Shown here piece by piece: positions 23,314-35,084 of a DNA stretch of 64,000 bases; within the stretch, counting starts at the first letter, position 1, and the number at the start of each line of letters is the position of its first letter. The notes under the pieces are model-generated. The model was not told where the DNA came from and ran no database searches. It worked only from the letters and a program-made list of their open reading frames with translations. A program made the position numbers and the translations under genes. The DNA is from Melastoma dodecandrum (lineage: Eukaryota > Streptophyta > Magnoliopsida > Myrtales > Melastomataceae), in NCBI GenBank assembly GCA_029817715.1, contig JARUPY010000606.1, positions 5,022,001 through 5,086,000 of the forward strand, read 5' to 3'.

Positions 23314-24708
23314 GGCTTATATTGTCACAGAAACAAGACTACAGAACACAGAGAGTGGGGGAGGGGGAGACGGCGCGATATTTGTATGCGGAAAGAATAG
23401 AGACAAGGAAAGGAGGGAGGCGCATTTACGGTGAATCTTCCCCGCAGGAATTAGCTCAAACGATCAGGAAAATGTTAAAGAAAGGTCAAGGAGAGTTGGA
23501 AGAATCTTCAGTTGATGTGGACAGAAATCCAACACAAGACACGAACGCAGAACAATTCCTCATCCTCCTCCTCCTCTCACCACCACCAGCTGAGCGGAAC
23601 TGAACCGAATTCGATCGAAATGTGGACAGGTCTGGGCTAATAGGAACAACAAGAAATCAACGTCGCGGCGGGACCCGTGACGACGATCAGACAAAACAAA
23701 ACACTTAGCCGCCAACGCGTAGATGGGAAGTTACCGGAGAAAAGCAGGGACAGAGTTGGGTGGTCAAGAGAAGAAGTCAGAAACTTGCTTCCCAATCTTT
23801 TCTTGGGTGGTGTCGGTGGAATAGTTACATCACTCGAGCTGGGAAGTATTAGTTTAGTTTAGTTTGGAGACACCTCCGAGGGAGAGAGCCCGTGGACACG
23901 TTCATCCCCGTCCCTCTAATGAAACGTGGGGGATTGTCTGTCTGGTCCTTGATTGAGCCGGAAAGTCAGATTCAGAGCCGGTTTCTTGTGTGGACGCTGC
24001 TTGCCTTGCTTATTTTTTCTTAATCCAAAAAATTAAACATGTGATTATTTTGATTTATAAATAAATAAAAATTTACAAAAGTGTTTTAAAAAAGTAGGAG
24101 GCTCCATGCAATGACAAAGTGTTGGCTTGCAGTGTTAGGTGTGTACTAACGGTAGGAATTCATTGCAGGTAGGAAGTGTGAAAAATAGGAAGGACACGAC
24201 CGGAGTAATCGGGGATGTCGGGCGCGCGACAAAAGGGCTGTCAAAATCATCGTATCATAGGATTGCGTGGAGAAAATAAACGGGGCTTCCACTTTAAAAA
24301 AAAGGAAAAGAAATTCCTGAATCGTCGGGGCCGAAAAGAGAAAAGAACGAGAGAAAGGACCAGGAAACTACCAAACAATTAACAAATTAAAAGAAAGCGA
24401 CAATAATGTTATTTTTTTAGGCCACCCATGCAAATATTTCATAACATCTCCAACGCTTTCCCCTGCTCTTTCCAGTAAAGACTTTTGCTTCTCATGGCAC
24501 GAAGCTAAATCGTTTCCCAAGCAAATTCACCTGTAGAAATCTGAGCTAGCCGAGATCTGGGCATGGATCGAATTCGATAGAAACCCCGTAAGGCGTAAGG
24601 TGCCGTTGTATCTGCAGAGGGGGGGGGGGCTTCGGCCAGAGATAATCTAATTGAGTTCCGTAGCCAAGGGTTAGGAAGAACTCCGCCAATCAACAGCTAA
24701 CAATGTTG
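23314..24708. other. Intergenic, CBP60 promoter and zinc-finger gene 3' flank
   Basis: The first few hundred bases upstream of CBP60 are its leader or promoter. The segment around 24000-24120 is AT-rich. A run of ten G occurs at about 24620. No coding or RNA gene was recognised; open frames on both strands at 23165-23862 lack similarity to anything I know. Confidence 0.4.
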
Positions 24709-27700
24709 TCATCTCTCAATGATCCTCCTCCGGTTCCTGAAATTATCGTCGTCCCCCCCACCCCGTTCTTCGTAGTTCTTAGACCGGGGAGGGCTTCTTG
24801 GCCTACCTCCTGTTCTCCTCCCTTGGCTGAAATCACGGTCCCCGCCGCCTCGGTTGTCGTAGTTGCTAAACCTGGGAGAACTTCTCGGCCTACCTTCCAT
24901 TCTCCTCCCACGGTATCCATCCCCCTCTCTGTTGAAATCGGATCGAAGAATTCGATCAGAATTGCCATCCAGGGAACCTGACCTTCTATTGCCCTTGCCG
25001 TTGGACCTGAATCGCTTGGTAGAATCTCGGCCACTAGAATCGCCCGCTCTTCGACTAAAGTCGCTTTTCATTCTTCTACGAGGATTCAAATCATCTTCGG
25101 ATTCTGAATCATCAGATAAAGAGCCCTTCCTCCCAGACATTTTATTTCCTCTGCTTTTATTTCTGTGTGAGACAACAAACTCCTCGTCGGAATCATCAGA
25201 ATCTGAACCCAGACCAAAGTCCTCGTCTGAGCCATGACTTAGTCGCCTGGATCGATACGAACTTCTGTTCCTATTTCTAAGTCCAGTGTCAGAAACATGG
25301 CTAGACCGAAAGTTGCCTCGGGCAGAAGGCTCCTCGTCATCCCACGACCAATAGCTTTCATCTTCATCAGAACCTTCAGAAGCTCTCCTCTGTTTCCAAG
25401 ATTCATTTGTAAGTGGTCTCCTACGGTTTTGAGCAAGTAATTCACTTTCACTGTCAGATCCTTCGTCTTTAATCTTGGCCCTTGACAAATCCCTAAAGGA
25501 GGGATTCTGGATAGGCTGAGAAGCGCCTTTATCAACCTCATAGCTGTCCACATCATCCTCTTCATCATCGAAATCGTTAAAACCCAGATGAGATCCATCT
25601 TTAGAATTGAGATATTCACCATTACCAACAGCTGAGAATCTGTTACCCTGTCTAACATCTTCGCGTCCCAAATGATTATCCCCTAGGTTTTGGCGAGGAC
25701 TTTTATCAAGGGATGAAGAGTCTGCGTACTCGAACGCAGCAACATCTGCCCCATCCGATTCATCATCATCAAAGTCAAAGTTCCAGGCATTAGACACGTC
25801 CAGCCGACGAGCATTTCTCTCCAGCCTTGAACCATGATTTTGTTGTTTCTCTTGTAGTCTGTCTTCCATGTACTGGTCAGGAGGCCGCTTACACTCGCAG
25901 TGGAAGCAGGCCATATTTCTCCTGTAATTTAAGAAGTTACACCTGCCAGTGTGGAGAAAGAGCAGAAAATAATCAGCATGGGCAGGCGAGGGGACACTGT
26001 TGAGATGCAACGTATCAGTTAATCGTGAACCGGAAATGCAAGTAGCTGATGCCTCTTACTCTGCAGCTGAAAAAAACTAAAACTTCACTAGAGTTCAAAA
26101 ATTGAAAAAAGGCTTTAGCAATTGCAATGCAAACTCGCTAAAGTCGGATCGGTCACAGAAACTATCATGCAATTTGTGGGAAACGTACTCAGGACATTCC
26201 CATTCTCCTGGAAGAAGCTGTCTCTTTGGGCGCTTAGCATCACATTGGAGGCAAACTACATTTTTAGCAAAGTTCATGAACTCGCATCTGAAAAAGATAT
26301 CACAAAAGTTGCATTAGCAATACAACAAATAAATAAATTAACTGCAACCAGGAAGCATTTGCAACGGCGTCAACAATGCATTAAAGCCGACTATTACTCC
26401 CAGGTCCTGCCTAACAGCAACTCCTACAAAGCTGGAAGAAAAGCCCATGCATTTTATCTCTCGGTGCAAGAAAATTAGATAGCAGAGTGGCAATAATAAC
26501 CAGATCAAACACTTCCTATGAGAACATCGACCAGTTTAGCATAAATTTTGCACATAACACATAACTGAGAATTTCAGCATATGGCAACTTGGTAGACATA
26601 AATTCAAAATATCTTTCAAATAATGCACACATCAAAGTAATGATGACATACTTAGTACATAACCAGTCCCCTTTCTTCATTTCAATGTCATCCCGGCCAA
26701 CCCTTCTCTTGGGAGGAGGAGGGGGCTGCTTCACCTTTGGGGGAGGCTTTTTAATGATTGGAGGAGGTAGACTAGGGTCTATAGGAACTGCACTTAGCTT
26801 GGAAATATCATGAAGCAACTTCCTTACAACAGTTTTCACCCTCTTCTCTTTTAGAATGGATTTATTAACAAGAGTCCCATGCTGATGATCAAGACCAAAT
26901 GCAAGTAGAACTCTCATGACATCAACTGTCCTGGCCTCATCCTCCTTTTCGGGCACAAGATATGCTTTGTCACAAGTACTCCTAAGATGACATGAACTGC
27001 AGACCTAAAAAGGTAACAAAAATGTATCTCATTGTAAAACTTGAAAGGAAATCTATCAAACAGCAAGGGGATTATGAAACCAATTATCCAGCTAAGTCAT
27101 ACACACCCATATTGAGTTTCTCATATTTACAATGAATATTCAATAGATAAGATAAGACCACCCACACCAGAGCTACTATTTTGTTCTAACCCTTCAATTC
27201 TTCCATTTATCCAAAATTTTTGTTCCACCACCAAGAGAGAGTTTGGATTAGCTGATAACTTAAGAAAAACAAGTTGCCTAGTTCATTAGTGCAAGAATTG
27301 GTAAGACAAAAAAACGAATAACATCAAGTTTCCTAAAGCATTAGTGAAAGAATTGGTAAGGAAAAAAAACGAATAACATCAAGGAATGCTGTGATCATAC
27401 TTATGGCTCAAAATTAGACTTCAGAATTGGGCAAGGAAGTTCAAAGAAAGTAAACTGTCTGATTCTTTTCTATCAAAAACAAAATAATGAATGTTTAAAC
27501 CACTCGGAATACTGAACAATAAGCATGCAAACTCAAAATGAAAGAAGATCAACTGATTCTTTTATATCAGAAACAAAACAATGATTGTTTGTAAATATTT
27601 TGATAGTATTTGGAAATCACTTGGAATATTGAACAATAAGCATGCAAATTCGAAATGAAAGAAGATCTGCATTGATGTGCTTCATCCATGGAGAGACCGG

Positions 27701-29181
27701 GAAAGATAGAAGAGAGAAGACAATTTAGTTGAACATGTAATTCTTACATCTCCTTCATCAAGGTGCACAAGTTTTCTCAACAGTTTAGCTGAGAACGACA
27801 CCCTCTTGTCAGTGGTTGGGCATCCATAACCAACTAGAATTTGAATGTCCTGTTTCGACAACGACCTGGCATAGAATTTTATTTGCTTTCAAACACTATG
27901 ATTGTAAATGTAGTGAATAAGCGAAGAAAAGAATGAGGAAATAATCTCAGATTTGACGATCTTCATTATTCACGAAGATTGGCCGAAGTTGCACCTTTGC
28001 CTTCCATGTAAAAGAACCAAAAAGTAATTGTTGATGTTGGAAATTCAAGTTAGTGGAAAAAAAACAGATATCAGCCCGAATCTTTCTGCCACTCTTCGAT
28101 TTATATGCTAGTTTACAAGCTACACAAACAACGAGAATTCTCAAAGATGATGCAACTATCCATTCATGATATAAAGGATTGTTTGGTTTGCAAGAAGATA
28201 ACTCCCATGCCCAAAAGGAATATCTCGAGGAAATTTTATGGTCCCAAAAGCTATGCTTGACCCTCATATTAACAAATTTTTGTTACAGAAACAGCAGAAG
28301 TTTTCACAATGATCTAAAGATCCCTTTACAGTAGCACGCAATACATTGCATCTGTCTTTAATTTAAACCAAAAACAAGTCCTTAAGGTCCATTCAATGGA
28401 CCAGACACAAGCATTGTAGACATCTAAACAAATGGTCTGGCCAATTAACATATCGGAAAACATGGAAACATCTAGTGAAAACGACATCAACAGGTAGACA
28501 ATAAGCTAAGAGAACTCGCGGGCACAAACCATAAACAACTCACCTCAATATATCAAATCGGTCCTTTCCAAAATTCAGGCAGGCATTCTGCACCGCCTTA
28601 ACATCTGTTCCAATGTGGACGACTCCGCCTGACTCACTGCCCTCGTTTCCGTCTGCAAAGCCTAACTCTCTAGCCATCTTATCCTCATCCTTCCTCTTTT
28701 GATCAAAGTAATTCCCCTCCACCAACCTCTCCATCAACTCCACCCACTCCTTCCAAGGGTGAACTATCTCTACCAACTTCCCGCTCCCCCTCACACCACT
28801 CTCCCCGCCACCTACATCCGAAGCAACACCATATCTCTCCTCTGCGGCAGCCCTCGACCTCATGTCGACATCGCCGTCGAGAAGAGGGCCTTCTCGACTC
28901 GCCGCTGGGGCATCTCCCGGGGATGCAGCCGCCTTCGATTCCCTCCAGCTGCGTATTCGCTGCAGTGCTTCATCCCGCATCGAGAACTCGCGCTCACGGG
29001 ACTTCTCGAGGGCGTCAATCTGTTCGAAGACAAAGCTGAGCCGCGCCGAGAGGTTCGACGGCTTCGGCGTCTCAGCAGCAGGTTCGGCACTCGTGGAAAA
29101 ACGGTTGCATAAGGCTAAAGGAACGAGCAGTCGCGGCGAATTTCGGTAGAACCGGTTGAGAAAGAAGAGCGACTGTGACAT
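24709..29181 (-). CDS. RanBP2-type zinc-finger protein, VAR3/organelle zinc finger (OZ)-like
   Basis: Five exons join in frame to 813 residues: 28544-29181, 27748-27865, 26652-27004, 26189-26287 and 24709-25942. The N terminus (MSQSLFFLNRFYRNSPRLL, with RFSTSA) looks like an organellar transit peptide. A conserved block (VELMERLVEGNYFDQKRKDE, NFGKDRFDILRSLSKQDI) is shared with VAR3/OZ proteins, and two RanBP2-type fingers follow at about 363-390 and 396-422 (WLCTKCEFMNFAKNVVCLQC and WECPECNFLNYRRNMACFHC). The last 390 residues are low-complexity: acidic/serine stretches (DDSESEDD), then Arg/Gly-rich repeats. OZ1/VAR3 is required for chloroplast RNA editing and plastid development. Whether this protein goes to plastids or mitochondria cannot be read from the sequence. 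The disordered tail is unusually long. Confidence 0.88.
27271..27380. repeat. 55-bp tandem duplication in an intron
   Basis: Two adjacent 55-bp units (27271-27325 and 27326-27380) share ATTAGTG.AAGAATTGGTAAG and end in CGAATAACATC. They lie in the intron between exons 2 and 3 of the VAR3/OZ-like gene. Confidence 0.85.
27461..27668. repeat. Second, larger tandem duplication in the same intron
   Basis: Unit one (27461-27554) and unit two (27555-27668) both begin with GATTCTTTT.TATCA and end with ACAATAAGCATGCAAA..C and AATGAAAGAAGATC. The second unit carries about 20 extra bases in its middle. Together with the neighbouring 55-bp repeat, this intron has grown by at least two tandem duplications. 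Confidence 0.8.
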
Positions 29182-29391
29182 CCTTCAGCACCCTACGGCC
29201 GGCGTTGGCGGCGGCGGCGGTCTTTATGGAGGAGAAGGGTTCGGTGCGATTTGGGATGAACTAAACTGGACTTGGCCCATTCATGAAATTGGGCCTGTAT
29301 GGGCTTAATCTCTACTTGTGGGGCCTGTAGAGTACAGAAGAGGGGAATGACAGTGTACGGTGGAGTACGAACGATGTACGTTTGGTGAGGC

Positions 29392-30360
29392 GTGAGAGTC
29401 AACGGCGTGCTTGCAAGCAGTGGTTTCTTGGGCAGGCGATTGCGCGATGCGCTGACTCATAGAAGTTCATTTCTCATATTTTTTCGTGTGGCAAAGTTTC
29501 GTTCTCTTCAACATCAGGTTCACGGTGCACTTCAGAGTTCACCTCTGCCTGGTTCTGCTGCATATGTCATAGAATGTCAATATATCTGCTCCCCATGTTC
29601 GGAACTCACTGTGAAGGATTAGTCATCTGATGATATCTGCTCTTCGTCGTTCTCTAAAGGATAACCCTGCAGATTTGGAGCATGCAAAGGACCATGCTGT
29701 ACATTTATTTGTTGACATGGTACAGGGATCTGCTGATCATGATCCCAGAATTGTTGTGAAGGTGGAAGAAGTGTTTCGCGTTGGGATAGAAAACCTTGAG
29801 AATGTTTTGCAATATTCGGATAAGGCAAACCACGGTGCATTAGCTTTTCTCGAGCAATATCTAGTTATGCCACTAGAGTCCTAGCAATACATGGCTGCAG
29901 TCACCCTTTCGGAACACTTTGCTATTAGTAAATTAGTGGGAATATTTTCTGCTTTCGATGATGGAGGAAAAACAATTCTGGCCAGCAGAGTTGTGGGCAG
30001 AATTTATGGGCAAAACAATGTCAAGTGTACTCAGTGCAAGAAATATACGCAAATAGGAAAATGCTGAACTTTGCCTACCGGATCATAAAACAAAACAATC
30101 TTCAGGAAGAATTTGCTCTTGCATATGATCAATGCAAAGAAAGGAGGCAGTGCTTTCTTACGTCGACCTTAAAAGTCTAAGGCGGTAAGATAAACTCTTG
30201 TATGTGGCAATACTTCTGTTCTTCTACCCTTGCAGGGATTGACTGGATGCTTCTGCAGTTCCCTAAAAAAGCTAGCTGATAAAGAGATCCTGGGATATTG
30301 CAGAACACAAGGCTAAGGTTGATAAACGCCTTATAGAATTCCTGTTACTTTACAAACAGC
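29392..30360 (+). other. Unassigned region with a protein-like ORF (possible gene relic)
   Basis: An open frame at about 29630-29884 encodes 84 residues with a convincing amphipathic composition (LEHAKDHAVHLFVDMVQGSA, KVEEVFRVGIENLENVLQYS). A stop at 29881 is followed by more protein-like sequence (AAVTLSEHFAISKLVGIFSA near 29890 and RIIKQNNLQEEFALAYDQCK near 30085). I do not recognise the family. The broken frames and lack of obvious splice sites suggest a decayed or partly retroposed gene. A multi-exon gene that I failed to assemble is also possible. Confidence 0.3.
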
Positions 30361-30805
30361 TTTAATATTTCTGTTCTTTCTGTCTGTTTGTGCCGAAGTC
30401 GTAGTGTTCCTCTTTATCTTGATCGAATACTGGTAATTGTATTGGCAAAAGAACATTCTCTTCTCATTTTATTTATAATTAAGAGATAATATTCTATGTA
30501 ACGTTTTTATTTGCTGCTTGACGAGGCGCTAATTGTCCTGTTTATCAGCTTATATGGACAGGGACAGATCATCCGCGGCGTAAGTAATTAACTATGGCAG
30601 GACAAGAAACCTTCCACATTTAGCAGGTATGGGATGCTATGAACGTTGGATGCATGGTTGGATTATTAAATATAGGCACCCCAACAGAAAAAACCGTCAT
30701 ATCCTCCAATTTTTCGTCCTAAAATGTTATTCCTCGCGGGGATTCGAAAGAGGGCCTAACGTGAGGGAGGGAGGGAGGGAGACGGACAGGAGGGGCCAAA
30801 GGGGG

Positions 30806-31162
30806 ATGGAACAGTTCTCGGCCACGTCCCGTTCCTATGGGGTGGATGTGACGGCCGTGAAGGATTCCAACACGAATGGTAACCACATGTTTGTCGGGAA
30901 GTCTCGGCCGCCGCCCCTTGATCTGGCCCGGGTTCCCGCCAAGGACGTGATCACGGCGGGGACAACGAAGAAGAAGAAGAACAAGAAGGCGACGACGTCA
31001 TTGTTCTTGTCGGCGGCGCTGTGGACGGATCCGGAGATGAAGAGGAAGAGGAGGGTGGCAAAGTATAAGATGTACTCCGCGGAAGGTAAGATCAAGGCCT
31101 CTATTAAGAAAGGGATCCGCTGGATCAAGCGCAAATGCTCCAGAATTGTCCATGGCTTCTAA
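30806..31162 (+). CDS. DUF3511 domain protein
   Basis: This single-exon gene encodes 118 residues from the methionine of MEQFSATSRSYG. An upstream in-frame methionine exists at 30629, but the added residues look like untranslated leader. The C terminus (WTDPEMKRKRRVAKYKMYSA, EGKIKASIKKGIRWIKRKCS) is the DUF3511 signature, a small basic domain confined to plants and usually at the C terminus of short proteins of about 90-130 residues, as here. A lysine-rich stretch (KKKKNKK) precedes it. The domain has no established biochemical role. The gene stands alone between decayed regions. Confidence 0.85.
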   Translation: MEQFSATSRSYGVDVTAVKDSNTNGNHMFVGKSRPPPLDLARVPAKDVITAGTTKKKKNKKATTSLFLSAALWTDPEMKRKRRVAKYKMYSAEGKIKASIKKGIRWIKRKCSRIVHGF

Positions 31163-31850
31163 ATGCAAACGCCAAAGCATAAAAGCAAATGATCTCTTGA
31201 TTCCTTTTTTCTTCTGAGAGGAGGCGTTCAATCCAACATTGATCCCCGTTATCTAATTTAGAACCTTTTTATTCTTTCGTCTGTGGAGAGTTCTTATTAT
31301 CGCGACGTTAGATCGGTTTCTTCTGTATTTTTGGTGAAGACCGTAACGTTTCCTGCTCCGGCGCAAACACTATTTGTTCTTGTGCTTCTTACGAGGGATC
31401 TTAGACGACGACAGCGGACGGATGATGCCTCTGTTTGGGGCGCCATCCGCATGCGACATCGCTCGGCCAAATGCAAAGCTCAACCAAATGAGCATAAATA
31501 AATCGTAGTGTTAAAAAATAGCCAAATCATCAAATATATCCTGTACTTAGTACCTTTTTTCTAATTTATCTTATACATTGAAAAATATCATCACATAACC
31601 TAAATTTTATACGTTAGATAACCTCTGTCAGTTGCAAATACTAACGGAAAAATACGTGACACCGGCGCGGCAACTAACTCCGGATACACCATTTGAAAGA
31701 TAATAAGGCAAAACCTTTTGTCATTCTAATCTGGAATTCTGATGTTGCATATTTAATTTTACTTCAAGAGATCCGTTTGAATACTGTCAATTGCAGCTGA
31801 ACTTTTACAGGAAATCTGTTATCTGTTTGTGTTTTAGAAAGGAAGGAGTG
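31163..31850. other. 3' flank of the DUF3511 gene, AT-rich spacer
   Basis: No gene is visible. The first 300 bases probably include the 3' untranslated region of the DUF3511 gene. The short open frame at 31283-31501 has no recognisable similarity. Confidence 0.4.
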
Positions 31851-31887
31851 TTTCATCGTAATCCACAGGAGAGCAGGATATGTTTAA

Positions 31888-32260
31888 GTGGCTATGAAAA
31901 AGAAAGTTTCCGGCTCGCAACGACGAGAGAGTGAGTTTTCCTACTCAAGCTGTTCTTCATTCAGGACAGAGTTCGACTTAAAGCATTATGTTTCCTGTTC
32001 CATGACCTCAAATGGTTTGAGAAATTGGGAACTTGCCTACATCGAGGACATAATCGGCTATGTTGGGTCAATATTGCTAGAAGTATTACGAACACCGAGG
32101 AATGAGTGCAAGATTATGTCTCATTATGGAGAGCTGGACGATCAGATGGACAGGACGGGCAAGTACGAGCATAAGAGTAAGGATAGGTGTTAGCTCCTCT
32201 TCGATTGTTCAGCTGAACATGTGGATTCTAGGTTTATGTTTACAAAGAAGATTTGCGTTA
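31888..32260 (+). pseudogene. DUF4378-type (TRM/LONGIFOLIA-related) fragment
   Basis: The frame from 31888 contains NWELAYIEDIIGYVGSILLE, which resembles the WELxYVxxIL..VE block of plant DUF4378 C-terminal domains. It continues to YGELDDQMDRTGKYEHKSKD. At about 32190 the frame breaks, and the adjacent frame carries LFDCSAEHVDSRF, like the next conserved block (LLFDCV.ECLDSR). No other part of such a gene, which normally encodes several hundred residues, is visible. I read it as a frameshifted fragment; similarity was judged from memory of the family. Confidence 0.45.
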
Positions 32261-32590
32261 GTTGTCTTCTCCCAGCAGGCGCTCTCATCTGGCCATTCCT
32301 CTTGTCTGCAGATCCTATCAACTGCTTTTACAGAGATCAGAGACTGCATGTCACATTGAGCAGCGCAGATCTTGTACAGTTGGACGATTTCTTCCTACAG
32401 TTGAAGCTAATGTGTTCGAAAATCTAGTAAAATCCAGCACTTTGAGATCACAAACCCCACAGAGCCCAAAGAATGGAGCTGTTGAACTTTTCTTCAACAC
32501 ATGCCTCCCCATCACTCCCCACGACAATATTTTCCCAGCAAAATAAACAGAACGGCCTAAGGTGGCTTCAATATAGGTGAACAATGCGTG

Positions 32591-34112
32591 CTATGATCTT
32601 TCTACTCCACAAGGCATGCTCGCCCATGAAGGAATCGGTGCCTGAATCTTTATCGGCAACCTGGTTATAGGGTGCTCGAAGGACAAGCATTCAGCATGGA
32701 GCAAATGGAATTCAAAAGCCTTGCCTTCCCACTCGTGCATACCCTCGTACTTCACATCACCAATCAAAGGGATTCCTAGATACTGACAATGCAGCCGGAT
32801 CTGATGCGTTCTCCCACTTTTAGGAAATGCTCTCACCAAGACCTCGACTTTTGCTTCAGTACCATCCAGAACTGACTTTGATTCCTCTTCGACAACCATA
32901 ATCTCTTGATCGTCGTCAGTATTTCGGGGAGAAGGAACCTTGATGAAGCTCCCTTCTCTAATGGACAAAACTCGGAAAGATGTCTCCATGTTGCGCACAA
33001 GGGAACCACCGGGCAATGCTCTTCCCACGTCTGATGTTGCATATACCCGCCAAGCTCCAAACTTTGACCTGCCGTGACCTGATCGAATTGTGATTCTATC
33101 CCATTTTGGCGCAACGCCAACACAGAGAGCTAAGTATGATTTCACCACCATATGCTCCGTAAATGCTCTAACAAGCTTAGCAGCGACTTTATGCGATTTA
33201 GTAATGAGTAGAACACCACTAGTGTCTCGATCAAGCCGGTTGGCAAGGTGGAGCTCCAGCGATGCATCGGTTCTCCCTTAACAACAGAAAAATGACAAGC
33301 AGTCAATAGCAGGAATGAATAACAGCAAATTCATAAGGTGTTGGAGCATGAACCAAGGAGGCGAAGCTCCATATTACTGGCGGCAAGCAATCTCAAATCT
33401 CAATGAAGGTTAAACAAAACCATATCCAGAAATTACTACAGCAACCAAGTTAAGCCTTTAACCCTCTCAAAAGAAGGCTTAACTAAGCAGAGTCTGCTTC
33501 AAAAAGATAGTGCATTTGAGCTGTTTGTCTAGTTTAGATTGGGGAGGGGGGGGGGGGGGAACTTCCACACTGTCCACACCGACAAAGCTCCTCTACCCGG
33601 ACTGTGCGAACTCAGTCATCAGCAATTCGGAGGAGGGATCACACCACAATACATTTTCCTCCCAAACTTTTGAAGTCTATCAGACCCGACGCCACGCAGG
33701 CAATAACAGTCGACCCCACTCGGCGAAAGAAAGACGAGATAGTCGACAAAAACCCTAAAACAACAGCATTTTTACCATCCTCCAATCGGCCAGTGGTAAG
33801 AAGGCGACGCACGGAGTTCAAGACGTTCTCGCAGTAAACCCCCTGAGGCTTATTCACGACAAGAAGCCACTCGTCCTCGTACACAACGTCGCCTTCGGAG
33901 ATCTCGAGGATGTCCGACCTCGAAGTTGCCGACATCGCCCTCGAAAGCTCTATCTGCTTGGACGCCGCCGGTAATGGAGGGGAGAGCGGCTTCGGATAAT
34001 CCCGGGGCTGGCAGGGAACACTCTCCGGAAGCGGAGGGGAGGTCGACATGGAGACCACCGGCGGCGGAAGGGAGAGAGGCCGTACAAAGCGGTGCGTTTT
34101 GAGGGAGTTCAT
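32591..34112 (-). CDS. RNA pseudouridine synthase, RluA family (RNA pseudouridine synthase 1-like)
   Basis: Two exons (33776-34112 and 32591-33276) join in frame to 340 residues across a 499-bp intron. Motif order fits RluA enzymes: VVYEDEWLLVVNKPQGVYCE (motif I), LANRLDRDTSGVLLITKSHK with catalytic Asp near residue 128 (motif II), and FPKSGRTHQIRLHCQYLGIP then PLIGDVKYEG (motif III). The enzyme isomerises uridine to pseudouridine in RNA; the target cannot be read from sequence. The N terminus is Ser/Pro/Arg-rich and may be a transit peptide. It closely resembles the plant enzyme annotated RNA pseudouridine synthase 1. A foldback element begins only about 45 bp upstream of the start codon, so the promoter and leader must be either very short or partly inside it. 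Confidence 0.92.
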
Positions 34113-34156
34113 GGCACGGACCTGTGTTGGGGTCCGACCCGAACATAACACTCGAC

Positions 34157-34734
34157 TTGTACGGATTTTCCGTTGACTTTTAAAAAAAATTCGTGAAAAA
34201 TTATACGAATTTCGTAAATTACCCGAAAACAGTCGAATGGTCGCGTTTTGAAAACATGCTTCTCAAATAACAAAGATGGCGGGTTTAACCCGCCTTTCGT
34301 GTAAAATGGCCTACCCCTCCAAAACTTAAAAAGAGAGTGTTTCGGGAGGCGGGTTCTAGCTGAGTTAGTCAAAGTAATTCCTTAATTTGCGAAAGGTCTT
34401 GGGTTCGATTACTATTAAGATGAAAAATTTTTAGTTTTTTGAAAATAAATTATTCAAAGTTGATGCTATTAGGATTCGAACCCAGGGGAGGGTTAAACCT
34501 GCCCTTTATTTACTTATTAAAGGGGCGGGTTTTGAAAGACTCTTTTTTTTTAAGTGAAACCCACCGCTGCCATTTTATACGAAGGACGGGTTTTCAAAAC
34601 CCGTCCTCTTTGTTATTTGGAAGATGTGTTTTCAAAAGGTGCTCCCTCGACGGGATTCGAGTAATTTTAGAAACTTGGACCGTTTTTTGCAAATTTTTTT
34701 AGAAACCAACGGTACATCCGTACAAACCTCAACG
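34157..34734. mobile_element. Foldback (long terminal inverted repeat) element with tRNA-like boxes
   Basis: The left arm (about 34157-34330) and right arm (about 34560-34734) are inverted copies: TTGTACGGAT.TTCCGTTG, TTTTGAAAACA, CAAATAACAAAGA, GGCGGGTTT / GACGGGTTT and GTATAAAATGGC / GTGTAAAATGGC. The inner parts carry GGTCTTGGGTTCGATTAC on one strand and CCTGGGTTCGAATCC on the other, resembling Pol III B boxes. CTCGAC flanks both ends (34151-34156 and 34735-34740), a plausible 6-bp target duplication. There is no transposase, so the element would be non-autonomous. Confidence 0.7.
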
Positions 34735-34740
34735 CTCGAC

Positions 34741-35080
34741 TTAAAAATCTCACTAATCCTCTCTTTTCGGGAGACCATCCTCATTTCTGCCCAGACGAGA
34801 GCCGTCTGCGGCAGAAGAGGCCATGTGGATGTGCATTCTTTTCAACTTGACTGAGTAGCTTATTGTATATTTCCTTCATTAAGAGGATAAATTATTAGGT
34901 AGGGCGGCGTAGCGTATACCCGAGTTTATACGACTAATAGTGACACAAATCAATTTGTAAACTCATCATACTCAGCTTTAACGATTCGTTGAATTTCGCA
35001 GGACAGATCGGGGAACTTTGTCGAGTTAATCAAACAAAATTGTATCAAATTCTACTATTGCAAGTTCATTGAGGATTAAC
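34741..35080. other. Intergenic, nothing recognised
   Basis: AT-rich sequence between the foldback element and the ASG1-like fragment, with no supported open frame or RNA gene. Confidence 0.4.
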
Positions 35081-35084
35081 AACG

